In this document: in pieces, positions 1 through 8,838 of the stretch | Position numbering within the stretch: the stretch's first letter is position 1 | Layout: the number at the start of each line of letters is the position of its first letter | From: Bradyrhizobium sp. | GTDB taxonomy: Bacteria; Pseudomonadota; Alphaproteobacteria; Rhizobiales; Xanthobacteraceae | Reading direction: 5' to 3' | DNA length: 47,801 bases | Assembly (NCBI GenBank): GCA_021732175.1 | Contig: JAKFVP010000106.1 | Span: forward strand, 1-47,801 | Notes under the pieces: model-generated | What the model saw: only the letters and a program-made list of their open reading frames with translations | Database searches by the model: none | Told to the model about the DNA's origin: nothing | Made by a program: the position numbers and the translations under genes

Positions 1-60
1 GGCAGCGTGTTCCTTCAGCACCTTGATGATCTGCTCTTCCGTAAACCTGCCTTTACGCAT
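1..60 (-). CDS. IS3-family transposase OrfA, N-terminal 20 codons (cut by window edge)
   Basis: The minus strand reads MRKGRFTEEQIIKVLKEHAA, the typical start of the small OrfA (helix-turn-helix, DNA-binding) protein of IS3-family elements, probably the IS407 group. A strong ribosome site (GAGGAGACGGACG) directly precedes the ATG at 60. Only the first 20 residues are in the window, so whether the element is intact cannot be judged. It reads outward, away from the polysaccharide genes. Confidence 0.85.
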   Translation of the reverse strand, partial: MRKGRFTEEQIIKVLKEHAA

Positions 61-127
61 CGTCCGTCTCCTCGGTGGAGAACAGAACCCTAACTCAAAA
101 CCGGGGGCGTTTCAGGGGAGCAGGTCA
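1..127 (-). mobile_element. Right-hand end of an IS3-family (IS407-like) insertion sequence
   Basis: The OrfA start at 60 is followed outward by about 67 bp of leader ending near 127. Read on the minus strand, the end begins TGACCTGCTCCCCTGAAACG, which has the TG tip and GC-rich run expected of IS407-group terminal inverted repeats. The exact boundary is inferred from this tip. The opposite end lies outside the window, so the target duplication cannot be checked. Confidence 0.65.
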
Positions 128-409
128 CGACCAGCTTCGATTCGTCCGCTTCGATTCGTCCGCCTCGCATATCCGGCAGCCCGTACACATGCGACCGGGG
201 CTGTTTCTCCCGATTTGCGGCATCATCTTCAGCCGGCGTCGCCCATCACTCATTGTCACCGACTTGTCTTTTCCGCATCACACGTTCGTAACGTCCGCTT
301 CGTTAAGAACGGTACGTTCCAGCTCGCATAAGCCGACGCAATCGGTTTGCCGCCCTGCGGCGGGATGCTGCGGCCCGGATGGACCCGATTAAGTGACAAG
401 GATCATGTG
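128..409. other. Gene-free stretch with a 14-bp tandem repeat
   Basis: No convincing gene was seen. Just outside the insertion-sequence end, GCTTCGATTCGTCC occurs twice in tandem (134-147 and 148-161). The rest must contain the promoter for the isomerase gene starting at 410, but I see no clear -35/-10 pair. Confidence 0.5.
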
Positions 410-1339
410 ATGAACGTTGTGCCCGCTTTCCGCATGTCGAAACCGTCAGTTGCTGCACGCGTTGGCGCGGCTGCACTCTGGCTCTCGGTTCTGCTCGGCG
501 CGGCGGCTCCGGCATTCAGCCAGGGTGCAAGCGCCGATGGCATTGTCGCCATCGTCAACGGAACCCAGGTTCGCGAGAGCGACATCAAGCTTGTCGACGA
601 GGTCGTCGGACGCAACCTGCCGACCCAGGACAAGGCCGACCGGCGCGAAGCACTGCTCCGAATGTTGATCGACACTATAATTCTCTCGCAGGTCGCGAAT
701 GAACGAAAGATCGTCGATCAAGCCGATATCGATCGCCGGATCGCTTTCGCACGCAATCAGGGCTTGATGAATCATCTGCTGGTCGTGGTCGGGCAGCAGG
801 CAGTGACGGAAACGTCGATTCGGGAAACCTACGACGAACTGGTGGTGAAGGCGGCCAAGAACGAGCCCGAGCTGCACTTGCGCCACCTGTTCTTTATAAT
901 CAAGGATCCAAAGGACGATGCTGCGGCAAAGGAAGCGGAGGAAAGCGCCAGGGCGGCGGCCAAGCGAATCAAGAGCGGCGAGGATTTCGCGGCCGTGGCA
1001 AGCGACGTGTCCGAGGATCCGGCCACCAAGGCAAGGGGCGGTGATTTCGATTGGCGCACGCGGCCCGAAATGGGCAAGGAGTATGCCGACGTCGCCTTCG
1101 CGCTGAAGAACGGGGAGGTTTCAGCACCGTTCAGGACGGCGGTAGGGTGGCATATCATCAAGCTCGAGGAGCAGCGCCCACGCAAGCCGATGCCGCTCGA
1201 CAAGATGAAAGACAGGATCGCGGCGCTGGTCGCAGCCAAGGCGCAGTTCGAGCTCGTCGACAAGGCGCGCGAGACCGCCAAGATCGAGCGGCTGGACACG
1301 CCCGCCGACCCGGCAAGAGAGGCTCCGAAGGGAAACTAG
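410..1339 (+). CDS. SurA/EpsD-like periplasmic peptidyl-prolyl isomerase (parvulin type)
   Basis: A 309-residue secreted protein. Residues about 14-38 form a signal peptide (hydrophobic WLSVLLGAAAPAFS). Residues 44-150 resemble the SurA N-terminal chaperone region, and residues 155-257 are a parvulin rotamase domain, with LRHLFFI at its start and GWHIIKLEEQRP at its end. It should catalyse cis-trans isomerisation of prolyl bonds or act as a chaperone in the periplasm. Such proteins occur as EpsD-type members of exopolysaccharide loci, which fits its place at the head of this one. The start at 410 is chosen because ACAAGGA lies 8 bases upstream and the signal peptide follows; an ATG at 434 is possible. 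The glycosyltransferase follows about 60 bp later on the same strand. Confidence 0.88.
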   Translation: MNVVPAFRMSKPSVAARVGAAALWLSVLLGAAAPAFSQGASADGIVAIVNGTQVRESDIKLVDEVVGRNLPTQDKADRREALLRMLIDTIILSQVANERKIVDQADIDRRIAFARNQGLMNHLLVVVGQQAVTETSIRETYDELVVKAAKNEPELHLRHLFFIIKDPKDDAAAKEAEESARAAAKRIKSGEDFAAVASDVSEDPATKARGGDFDWRTRPEMGKEYADVAFALKNGEVSAPFRTAVGWHIIKLEEQRPRKPMPLDKMKDRIAALVAAKAQFELVDKARETAKIERLDTPADPAREAPKGN

Positions 1340-1399
1340 GGCCGGATGCTACGGCAGCATCTCGCTCCCGGAGACACAGGACGTGACGAGGACCGCGAT

Positions 1400-2314
1400 A
1401 TGACTCTTGCCGTGGTCATCCTGACCCATAACGAAGAGCGTCACATTTCGCGCGCGCTTGCTTCGGTTGCAGAATTCGCCACCGAGGTGTTCGTGGTCGA
1501 CAGCTTTTCAAGCGACCGGACGGCGGAGCTGGCGCGGGCGCAGGGCGCGACAGTTCTCCAGAACAAGTTCATCAACTATGCCAAACAGTTCCAGTGGGCA
1601 CTCGACAACGCCCCGATCACGGCCTCCTGGATCATGAGGCTCGATGCGGACGAGATCATTGAAGCAGATCTCGCTGCCCGAATTCGCAACGAGCTGCCGC
1701 GCCTTCCGGAGGAAGTCGTCGGCATAAATTTGAAACGCAAGCACATCTTTCTCGGCCGCTGGATCCGCCACGGCGGCCGCTATCCGCTTGTGTTGTTGCG
1801 CATCTGGCGCCGCGGTCACGGCCGCATCGAAGATCGCTGGATGGACGAGCACATGATCCTGTGGGGCGGCAGCACCGTCACGTTCGACGGAGGCTTCTCC
1901 GACCACAACCTGAACGACCTCACCTTCTTTACCGACAAGCACAACAAGTACGCGACGCGCGAGGCGATTGACGTGATTAATGAGCGTCGACGCTTGTTTC
2001 AGCGGGACGTTGACCTCACGAGCAGGGAGGGCTCGCGGCAGGCTGCCATCAAGCGCTGGATAAAGGAAAAGGTGTACAACCGCATTCCCTATCAGATCAG
2101 CGCACCGGCCTATTACCTGTACCGCATGACATTGCAGGCGGGATTTCTCGACGGCAAGGAAGGTCTCGTCTATCACGGGCTGCAGGGCCTCTGGTATCGA
2201 TTTCTGGTGGGCGCCAAGGTGCAGGAGCTCGAGGCTGCCATCGCCCATATCGAGGATCCCACGGAAATCAAGGCGGAGCTCCGCCGCCTGACAGGCCTCG
2301 CCATCGATTCCTGA
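1400..2314 (+). CDS. Family 2 glycosyltransferase, WaaE/KdtX-like
   Basis: A 304-residue cytoplasmic glycosyltransferase with a GT-A fold. The N-terminus VVILTHNEERHI and the acidic motif LDADE (81-85) are the nucleotide-sugar and metal-binding features of family GT2. The C-terminal half, containing GFLDGKEGLVYHG, matches the WaaE/KdtX branch that adds sugars to lipopolysaccharide core or exopolysaccharide. Acceptor and sugar cannot be read from the sequence. The ATG at 1400 is used because the GT2 fold begins there, with GACGAGGACC upstream. It lies 60 bp after the isomerase and 28 bp before the beta-helix gene on the same strand, so the three probably share a transcript. Confidence 0.88.
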   Translation: MTLAVVILTHNEERHISRALASVAEFATEVFVVDSFSSDRTAELARAQGATVLQNKFINYAKQFQWALDNAPITASWIMRLDADEIIEADLAARIRNELPRLPEEVVGINLKRKHIFLGRWIRHGGRYPLVLLRIWRRGHGRIEDRWMDEHMILWGGSTVTFDGGFSDHNLNDLTFFTDKHNKYATREAIDVINERRRLFQRDVDLTSREGSRQAAIKRWIKEKVYNRIPYQISAPAYYLYRMTLQAGFLDGKEGLVYHGLQGLWYRFLVGAKVQELEAAIAHIEDPTEIKAELRRLTGLAIDS

Positions 2315-2342
2315 TCAGCTCAACTTCGCAACAGGCACAGCA

Positions 2343-4541
2343 ATGGACTGGAAGCGCGTCGCCATTCTTGCGATTTTCCAGTTCGCCTGGATCGAATATG
2401 CTGGCGCCCAACCCACAATATTCTGGTCAAACGATCCCGTAGGTCCTGACGAAACCGTGCTCGTCACCGGAGCCGATCTCAACGAAGTAACGTCGGTGAC
2501 GCTCGCCCGCGTGCAAGACCAGGGATCAATCCAGACAGCGGTTCAGGAAGCGACCGTTGCCATCACGCAGCTCAACCCGCAATCACTGAAATTCGTGATT
2601 CCGGCGGAATTCACGCCGGGCATCTATCGTTTCATCCTGCATCATGCCCACGGATCGCTTTCGGGCCATGTCAATATGCCGACCATCTACTGGACACAGG
2701 CAGACCTCGGCGAGATCGCCTCACCCGGAGGCTGGATTCAGGCGTTTGGCCGCAACATTGTCCGCCGTCCGGACCGTACCGGACTCATGCTGCTCCCGGC
2801 CGGAGGCGGCGCGCCGATAAGGGCCGTTCTCCGCGAGGGTGATCTTTGGCGGGCCATGTTTCGCGTAGCCGATGATACCCCGCCCGGCCAATACCGGTTG
2901 CGGCTTTCCAACGGTGACGGTGCAGATCGCGAATGGATCGATGCAGGTAGCGTGACCGTTGGCGCGCCTGAGCCAGAGCCGCCGCGCTCTTTCGATGTCC
3001 GAGCCTATGGCGCGATCGGCGATGGCAAGTTCGACAGTACCCGCGCAATAAGGGCAGCGATTGAGGCGGCGAGCCAGAGCGGCGGCGGGACCGTCTATCT
3101 TCCGCGGGGAAGATACCTGGTTTCGGACACGCTCGAGATCCCGCCCGGAGTCAGGATCCGTGGAGAACGCATCGATCTGGTCAATCTGGTCTGGCCGGAT
3201 CTCGCCAACCCACCGGCCGCGCTTCTCCAAGGACGTTCACGGTTCTCCATCGAAGACATGACCATCTATGCCTCCAATCACCTGCACGTCATTTCCGGCG
3301 GCTTCCTGTTTCGTGACAGCCCGTCGCCCGATGCGGGCGACATCGCCATCAGGCGTGTGCGCATTCGGGCTTCCGTGTTTCGTGGCCTCATCGATATGGA
3401 GGCCACAATCCAGCGGATAAGAGACTTTCATCGGATTTTCCCGGATGGCGCACCCGATACGATTCGCCTGACTGGAAACCGGATCGAAGTGTCCGATTGC
3501 GACATCCTCGGTTCGGGCCATTCTCTCCGCCTTGTGAAGGCCAGCAACGCGATCGTCTCCCGCAATATCCTGAACAACGGGCGAGACGGAACCTACCTGC
3601 TGCTGGGCTCCCGCCGCATCATATTCACGGACAATCTGTTGACCGCCGCGGACCTGCAGTCGACCGGCGGTGGAATAAGCACCCTGTCGCGTTATGTCAC
3701 CGCGTCCGAAAACATTTTCGTCGGAAGAAACGCCTTCAAAGCCATTTACGGCGCATATCGCGAAGCCCTGACCACCGACGGACCTGGCGGGTACTATTTC
3801 GGCCGCGCCGAGAGCGACGCCCGCAACGATCTACGCCTCCTTGATGCTCCCAGTCCCCATCCGCCGAACCAGAACTGGGCAGGAGCCATGGTCATGGTCG
3901 TGAACGGACGCGGCGCCGGCCAATACGGCCGCATTGCCTCGACCGCTGGTGCACCACCCGACATGTCCGTCACGCTCGAGCGACCGCTTCAAGTCGCCCT
4001 GGACCGAACGTCGGAGATAACGATTGTTCAGGCGCAGCAGAATTACTTGTTCATTGACAATTCGTTCGAGGACACCGGGGTCGCGGCGCAGAGTTTCGGG
4101 ACTGGCCTCGGCCACGTCATCGCAAACAACCGGTCCAACAGAACCAGCGGGTTTGCCGCGATCGGCCTGTCCTACGGGCATTTTCAGCCAGGCTGGCAAA
4201 TTCAGCTGCTCAATAATCATATCCTCGAAGGGAACGTTTACCGCGCGGGTCCGGACGCAAATGTGTTTTCAAACGAAGCTCAGATATTCGTGCGCGCGAA
4301 CCAGGTTGCGACGGTTGCCGGCCGGCCGCCACTGCTGCAGGCGGTGATTGTTCGTGGCAATCAACTCGATCAGGACGCCCATATCCGGGTAGAGGGCTTT
4401 TCCGAGGCCTCGCCGGGCGTGCGCGATGTCGTTGTCGAAGACAATCACATCGGGCCGTCCCGCGTAGGATTGGTAGTCGATCGCGGCGTTGCGTTCTGGC
4501 TCGCTCGCCGCAATATCGAGGCGAGGCGGATCGCAAGATAG
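2343..4541 (+). CDS. Secreted right-handed beta-helix protein with pectate-lyase-3-like domain
   Basis: A 732-residue exported protein. A signal peptide ends near GAQ (21-23). Residues 24-110 and 113-208 look like two IPT/TIG-type immunoglobulin-like segments, each opening with PTIFW or PTIYW. At 215-265 (FDVRAYGAIGDG, GGGTVYLPRGRY) a pectate-lyase-3/GH28-type head begins, followed by parallel beta-helix turns to the end (repeated N-x-I, GN and DN-type turns). Proteins of this build act as polysaccharide lyases, epimerases or hydrolases. Catalytic residues are not identifiable by eye, so the substrate is open: either the exopolysaccharide made by this locus or plant pectin. It follows the glycosyltransferase by 28 bp and is convergent with the acyltransferase at 4548. 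Confidence 0.8.
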   Translation: MDWKRVAILAIFQFAWIEYAGAQPTIFWSNDPVGPDETVLVTGADLNEVTSVTLARVQDQGSIQTAVQEATVAITQLNPQSLKFVIPAEFTPGIYRFILHHAHGSLSGHVNMPTIYWTQADLGEIASPGGWIQAFGRNIVRRPDRTGLMLLPAGGGAPIRAVLREGDLWRAMFRVADDTPPGQYRLRLSNGDGADREWIDAGSVTVGAPEPEPPRSFDVRAYGAIGDGKFDSTRAIRAAIEAASQSGGGTVYLPRGRYLVSDTLEIPPGVRIRGERIDLVNLVWPDLANPPAALLQGRSRFSIEDMTIYASNHLHVISGGFLFRDSPSPDAGDIAIRRVRIRASVFRGLIDMEATIQRIRDFHRIFPDGAPDTIRLTGNRIEVSDCDILGSGHSLRLVKASNAIVSRNILNNGRDGTYLLLGSRRIIFTDNLLTAADLQSTGGGISTLSRYVTASENIFVGRNAFKAIYGAYREALTTDGPGGYYFGRAESDARNDLRLLDAPSPHPPNQNWAGAMVMVVNGRGAGQYGRIASTAGAPPDMSVTLERPLQVALDRTSEITIVQAQQNYLFIDNSFEDTGVAAQSFGTGLGHVIANNRSNRTSGFAAIGLSYGHFQPGWQIQLLNNHILEGNVYRAGPDANVFSNEAQIFVRANQVATVAGRPPLLQAVIVRGNQLDQDAHIRVEGFSEASPGVRDVVVEDNHIGPSRVGLVVDRGVAFWLARRNIEARRIAR

Positions 4542-4547
4542 CTCTCG

Positions 4548-5708
4548 TCAACGCTCCGCCGGCTGGATTTCCTCGGCGCGGATAGGATGGGTTCGGGCCC
4601 CTGCCGCGCCGGGCGCTGCGGCGAAGAGCTTCCAACTGTCGATCCAGCGGCGCGCGGGCGTCTCGATGAATACAAGCGAGACGTAAGCTAGTACGAAGAT
4701 GATGGCGTAGCACACCGCGCCGACAGCGAGCATAAGCCCCGTACCGGCATGCAGGATCCGGTCGCCGATCGAGTTCATGACGATCATGATCGGGATCATG
4801 TGCCACATATAGATGGAATAGGTGAGTTGGCCGAGGGGACTGAACCGCTCAACCACCGATACAACCGAGCCTTGCAGGTCCGCAGCAATCGCGGCTGCCA
4901 CGACGATGTAGACCAGCGCTAGACTCGCGACATCCGGAGCACTGTTCGTCATCGCGATGATCAACAGGGGTAACGACGTGGCCAGGATGAGGTTCGGCTT
5001 TGGAAGCAGCCGCAAGACGTCTCGCCAGTAAAACAGCGACACACCGATCAGGAAGGACGGAAGCGCCCTGCATACCGGCCAGAGATGCTCCCACGCCATA
5101 CCTTTGATCCAACCGACCGCCGCGGTCGACACGACGAGGGCGAGTGTTGTAGCCAGAAGAATGCTTCTGGCCTGGTAGCCGGCCCAGGCAAAAGCCGGAA
5201 AGACCACGTACATCACCATTTCGGCGCCGATCGACCACGACACGCTGTTGAAATATATGCCGTTGCCGCAATCCACGATCGCATGAAGCAGGAGGGCCGT
5301 CTGCACAATGCAGCGCGGGTCGAATGAAGGCATGTGATGCGCGGTCTGTCCAAGCGCCACCACCCCGCCCCACACCCCGATCGAGGCCAGCAGGGTAAGA
5401 AGATGAAGCGGGACCAGTCGCCCGACTCTCCGCTGCAGAAAGGTGCCGTATCCGGCGAAGGTGCCGACCCGCGCGTGATACACATAGGCGATCACAAAGC
5501 CGGAGATGACAAAGAACAGATCGACAAACAGCGCCAGGCCCAACGTCCGTTCGCCGAGCGCAGCGCGATGTTCCCTCGGCACGAAATACTGTACCGAGTG
5601 ATAGGCAACGATCCCTGCCGACGCGACGAACCGCAGGAAGTCGAGGTTGAGCAGTTCCCCGGACAAGGGGCGCAATCTTGGAAGGGATGGCATTCGCTGG
5701 GCCGGCAT
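4548..5708 (-). CDS. Membrane acyltransferase, Acyltransferase-3 (OafA-like) family
   Basis: A 386-residue integral membrane protein with about ten hydrophobic segments. The family start LNLDFLRFVASAGIVAYHS carries the conserved Arg and the catalytic-type His. FVISGFVIAYVY and the terminal FIETPARRWIDSW (end of the family domain) are also typical. These enzymes move acetyl or succinyl groups onto lipopolysaccharide or exopolysaccharide sugars. Start at ATG 5708 with CGGTGGA upstream. It is transcribed away from the carbamoyltransferase at 6002, sharing a 293-bp divergent region. The donor and acceptor are not determinable from sequence. Confidence 0.88.
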   Translation of the reverse strand: MPAQRMPSLPRLRPLSGELLNLDFLRFVASAGIVAYHSVQYFVPREHRAALGERTLGLALFVDLFFVISGFVIAYVYHARVGTFAGYGTFLQRRVGRLVPLHLLTLLASIGVWGGVVALGQTAHHMPSFDPRCIVQTALLLHAIVDCGNGIYFNSVSWSIGAEMVMYVVFPAFAWAGYQARSILLATTLALVVSTAAVGWIKGMAWEHLWPVCRALPSFLIGVSLFYWRDVLRLLPKPNLILATSLPLLIIAMTNSAPDVASLALVYIVVAAAIAADLQGSVVSVVERFSPLGQLTYSIYMWHMIPIMIVMNSIGDRILHAGTGLMLAVGAVCYAIIFVLAYVSLVFIETPARRWIDSWKLFAAAPGAAGARTHPIRAEEIQPAER

Positions 5709-6001
5709 TCCACCGATGACTGGTTGTATTGCACCGGGGAAGAATTCTCATAGTTATGTTATGTCAATTTGACAGTATTTCCCTGAAGTCCAGAGGACCC
5801 GGGCCAGCCCGGCACGCTCGGGATCGGATTCTCCCCGTCATCTCCCGCAACTGCCCAACAATATCGCACCGCATGCACCGGTCGGGCAAATCGGCAGGAC
5901 AGTGCAAGTCACTGAAATGATATGTTTTGTTGTTAACACCCGGCAAAGAGACATCGTGTCTCGCACCTGCACGTGCGCTGCAACTTCCGGGAATTTATTC
6001 A
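5709..6001. promoter_or_regulatory. Divergent promoter region with TGTCAA-T-TTGACA palindrome
   Basis: This 293-bp region separates the acyltransferase from the carbamoyltransferase. An AT-rich core at 5751-5774 holds TGTTAT (5757-5762) and the perfect palindrome TGTCAATTTGACA (5762-5774), whose halves match a -35 hexamer on either strand. No convincing -10 at the right spacing was found. AATGATATG at 5916-5924 resembles the ATGATA boxes seen upstream of two other genes of this locus. Protein binding is inference. Confidence 0.35.
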
Positions 6002-7777
6002 ATGACTGCGATTCTGGGCATCAACCTCAACCATCCCGACGCTTCAGCAGCTCTCGTGCTGGACGGAAAGGTCGTTGCCGCGGTTGCCGAGGAGCGTTTT
6101 GGCCAGCGCATCAAGCACGATCCATCGTTTCCGGAACACGCGATCAGGTCGGTTCTGTCGATCGGCGGAATATCGTCAAGGGAGCTGGATATCGTCGCCG
6201 TCGCGCGCGACACGTCACAGAATCGCGCTGCCAAGATCTCTTACGTCCTGCGCAATCCGATATCCGGCGGCATGGCCGGGCTGGAGCACTTGCGCCGCGC
6301 ACATTCGGACGTTGGTATCGGCGAGCAGGTTGCGCTCGCCTGCGGGCAGACACCCGATTCATTCAAGGCCAACGTGGTGAATGTCGAGCATCATCTGGCG
6401 CATATTGCGAGCTCCTATTACTGCTCGCCGTTCGACGGTGTCACGGCCGGCTTCTCCTACGATGGCAGCGGCGACTTCGTCAGCGCCATGGCCGCGCGCT
6501 GCGAGGGCACCAAGATCGAGATCCTCGATCGCGTGCATCTGCCGGACAGCCTCGGCTTTTTCTACACAGCCTGCTGCCAGTACATCGGCTTTGACGATTT
6601 TGGCGAAGAGTACAAGGTGATGGGGCTGGCGCCCTACGGCAGCGACAGCTTTGCAGAGTTCATGAAGGAGATCGTCAGGACGCCGGAGGGCGATTGGTTC
6701 CGGCTCGCAAAAGGCTTCTTCGGCATGCACTCCGGCGGCAACGCCGATCTCGATGACCAGAATCGCATGAAAATGCTGCGCCTGTACACGGACAAATGGC
6801 AGGACCGGCTTGGCCCGGCGCGCCAGCGCGGACAGGAGCTGACACAGCGGGACAAGGACATCGCGCGCTCCTGCCAGGTCAGATTTGAAGATGTCGCCAT
6901 GCATTGTTTTCGGAAGCTGCATGAGATGGTGCCGAGCGAACGGGTCGTCTACGCCGGCGGCTGTGCGCTCAATGGCGTTCTGAACGCGCGGTTGCTCCGC
7001 GATACGCCCTTCAAGCATGCCTACATGCAGCCGGCGGCGGCAGACGATGGCCTCTGTGTCGGCGCAGCCTTGTGGGCCTGGCACAATGTGGCGGGAGGCC
7101 GCGAACGCTTCCATATGAACCACGCCTATTGGGGACCATCGCATGCGGACGATGCCATTCGCCGCGTGGCGGAGTCGACCAACACTCCGATGCGCAGATT
7201 GCCGGACGAGATGGTTCCGAAGTCTGCTGCCGCCTTGTTGAATGCGGGGCTGGTGACCGGCTGGTACCAGGGCCGCTCCGAATGGGGCCCTCGCGCGCTC
7301 GGCAATCGCTCCATTCTGGCTGATCCGACGCGGCTGAACATGAAGGATCTCATCAACGAGAAGATCAAGCGGCGCGAAAGCTTCCGTCCCTTTGCACCCA
7401 CCGTCATTCGCGAAGCCGTCTCCACCTATTTCGAGCAGGACGTGTTCAGTCCCTTCATGATGCACGTCGTGAAGGTCCGGCCCCAATGGCGGGAGCGGCT
7501 GCCCGCAATCACCCATGTCGACGGGACCGGCCGGCTGCAAAGTATCGAGCACGACACAAACCCGCTGTACTACAAGCTCATCGAGTCCTTTGGACGGTTG
7601 TCCGGCACTCCCATCGTGCTCAACACCAGCTTCAACGAGAACGAGCCGATCGTCGACACACCCGAGCAGGCCATGAGTTGCTTCCAGCGAACCGGGCTCG
7701 ATGCGCTGTGCCTCGGAAACTATGTCCTGGCAAAGCCGGAACACGAACACGTCCTGGCCTCAGCCTGCTCGTCCTGA
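6002..7777 (+). CDS. NodU/CmcH-family O-carbamoyltransferase
   Basis: A 591-residue cytoplasmic enzyme. Residues 1-370 form the Kae1/YgjD-like domain that makes carbamoyl-adenylate from carbamoyl phosphate and ATP: GINLNHPDASAAL at the start, metal-site motif HHLAH (130-134), SYDGSGD (152-158) and YAGGCALNG near 320. The C-terminal carbamoyl-transfer domain contains WGPRALGNRS (about 427), FRPFAPTV and NTSFN (about 540). The length is normal for NodU, TobZ and CmcH. In a polysaccharide locus it should carbamoylate a sugar hydroxyl, as NodU does on Nod factors; no nod genes are present, so polysaccharide is the more likely target. ATG 6002 is chosen because the family start MTAILGIN begins there. 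Confidence 0.92.
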   Translation: MTAILGINLNHPDASAALVLDGKVVAAVAEERFGQRIKHDPSFPEHAIRSVLSIGGISSRELDIVAVARDTSQNRAAKISYVLRNPISGGMAGLEHLRRAHSDVGIGEQVALACGQTPDSFKANVVNVEHHLAHIASSYYCSPFDGVTAGFSYDGSGDFVSAMAARCEGTKIEILDRVHLPDSLGFFYTACCQYIGFDDFGEEYKVMGLAPYGSDSFAEFMKEIVRTPEGDWFRLAKGFFGMHSGGNADLDDQNRMKMLRLYTDKWQDRLGPARQRGQELTQRDKDIARSCQVRFEDVAMHCFRKLHEMVPSERVVYAGGCALNGVLNARLLRDTPFKHAYMQPAAADDGLCVGAALWAWHNVAGGRERFHMNHAYWGPSHADDAIRRVAESTNTPMRRLPDEMVPKSAAALLNAGLVTGWYQGRSEWGPRALGNRSILADPTRLNMKDLINEKIKRRESFRPFAPTVIREAVSTYFEQDVFSPFMMHVVKVRPQWRERLPAITHVDGTGRLQSIEHDTNPLYYKLIESFGRLSGTPIVLNTSFNENEPIVDTPEQAMSCFQRTGLDALCLGNYVLAKPEHEHVLASACSS

Positions 7778-7856
7778 CCGGGTCCCGGTTGTGGCGACGA
7801 GTACTGCTCACATCTCGCCGCCCTGCGACGCGCCGGCGCGGTCCATGAGGGTCCCT

Positions 7857-8780
7857 ATGAACCTGCACGTTCCCGAATTCCACGCCCGAAACAAGTGCCC
7901 TCTGTGCCATGCCGGCGATTTGACCGACCATCTCGTCCTGGACAACATCAGGATCGCCGGTTGCCGGGCCTGCAAGTTCATGTTTTCGCGCGACACACTG
8001 CCCGCCGTCGAGATCGATCGATTCTACATCGACGGCTATCACGACCAGCGTCACATGGATGGACAGAGGGTCAATGCGACGACCAATCTGGGACTGTTGC
8101 AACATTTTTTCCCAGACTTCGGCCGGCGTTCTCTGCTGGATATCGGCTCGGGCTACGGCTTCCTGCTGGACAAGGTTCGAAGCAACGGAGCGGGTCGCGT
8201 TGCCGGCGTCGAACTCTCGAACGCGCAACGCAACTACTCGGCCCAGCAATTGAGAATCGAGACCCACGGCCAGATGGACGACATCCCCCGTGATGACAAG
8301 TTCGATATCGTCACGGCATTCGAGGTGATCGAGCATATTCCGGCGCCACGGGAATTCATTGTTCGCGCGTGCGAACAGCTCAAGACCGGCGGCTCGCTCA
8401 TCATCGGCACGGACAATTTTGCATCCGGCGTTGTCAACTCGCTCGGACACCAGTTCCCCAAATGGATACCGCATGAGCACGTCAGCTTCTTCACGTCGAC
8501 GACACTCAGGCAATTGCTCGAAGGCTGCGGCACCCTGAAGCTCGCCGGCGTTCGTTCGTACACGCCGTGGGAACTCCTTGCGCGCCAGATCATCTTTCGG
8601 GCGACGTCCGGTCGCCGGGGCGGAAAAACCTACAGCTACGAGACCGAACGCAGCGCTGATAGCGAACGCGGCTATCGCTTCTTTTCGCTCCGGATGGCAA
8701 TCAACCGCATCTGGTTCAAGGTTGCGAGTGCGCCAAACCTGAACGGCGAGATGATGTATTTTCACATGATCAAGCAATGA
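7857..8780 (+). CDS. SAM-dependent methyltransferase with N-terminal zinc-ribbon
   Basis: A 307-residue protein. Cysteines C14, C17, C36 and C39 form a zinc-ribbon-like knuckle, followed by a class I methyltransferase fold with the SAM-binding loop LDIGSGYG (94-101), the acidic end of strand 2 (VAGVEL) and the post-motif FDIVTAFEVIEHI. This architecture is common among C- or O-methyltransferases acting on nucleotide sugars or glycans. ATG 7857 is chosen because GAGGGT lies just upstream and the cysteine knuckle follows; longer forms reach back into the carbamoyltransferase gene. Its start is about 80 bp after that gene, so co-transcription is likely. It converges with fcl at 8839. Confidence 0.85.
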   Translation: MNLHVPEFHARNKCPLCHAGDLTDHLVLDNIRIAGCRACKFMFSRDTLPAVEIDRFYIDGYHDQRHMDGQRVNATTNLGLLQHFFPDFGRRSLLDIGSGYGFLLDKVRSNGAGRVAGVELSNAQRNYSAQQLRIETHGQMDDIPRDDKFDIVTAFEVIEHIPAPREFIVRACEQLKTGGSLIIGTDNFASGVVNSLGHQFPKWIPHEHVSFFTSTTLRQLLEGCGTLKLAGVRSYTPWELLARQIIFRATSGRRGGKTYSYETERSADSERGYRFFSLRMAINRIWFKVASAPNLNGEMMYFHMIKQ

Positions 8781-8838
8781 CCACGATGCGTTCCCGGCGT
8801 TACCCGCCCCGCCCGAAAACACACCACCGATCCAGAAT

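Noticed and set aside
6359..7750. Long minus-strand frame (463 codons) opposite the carbamoyltransferase.
   Set aside because: It is the antisense of a well-supported NodU-family gene and shows no protein motif; long antisense frames are common in GC-rich DNA.
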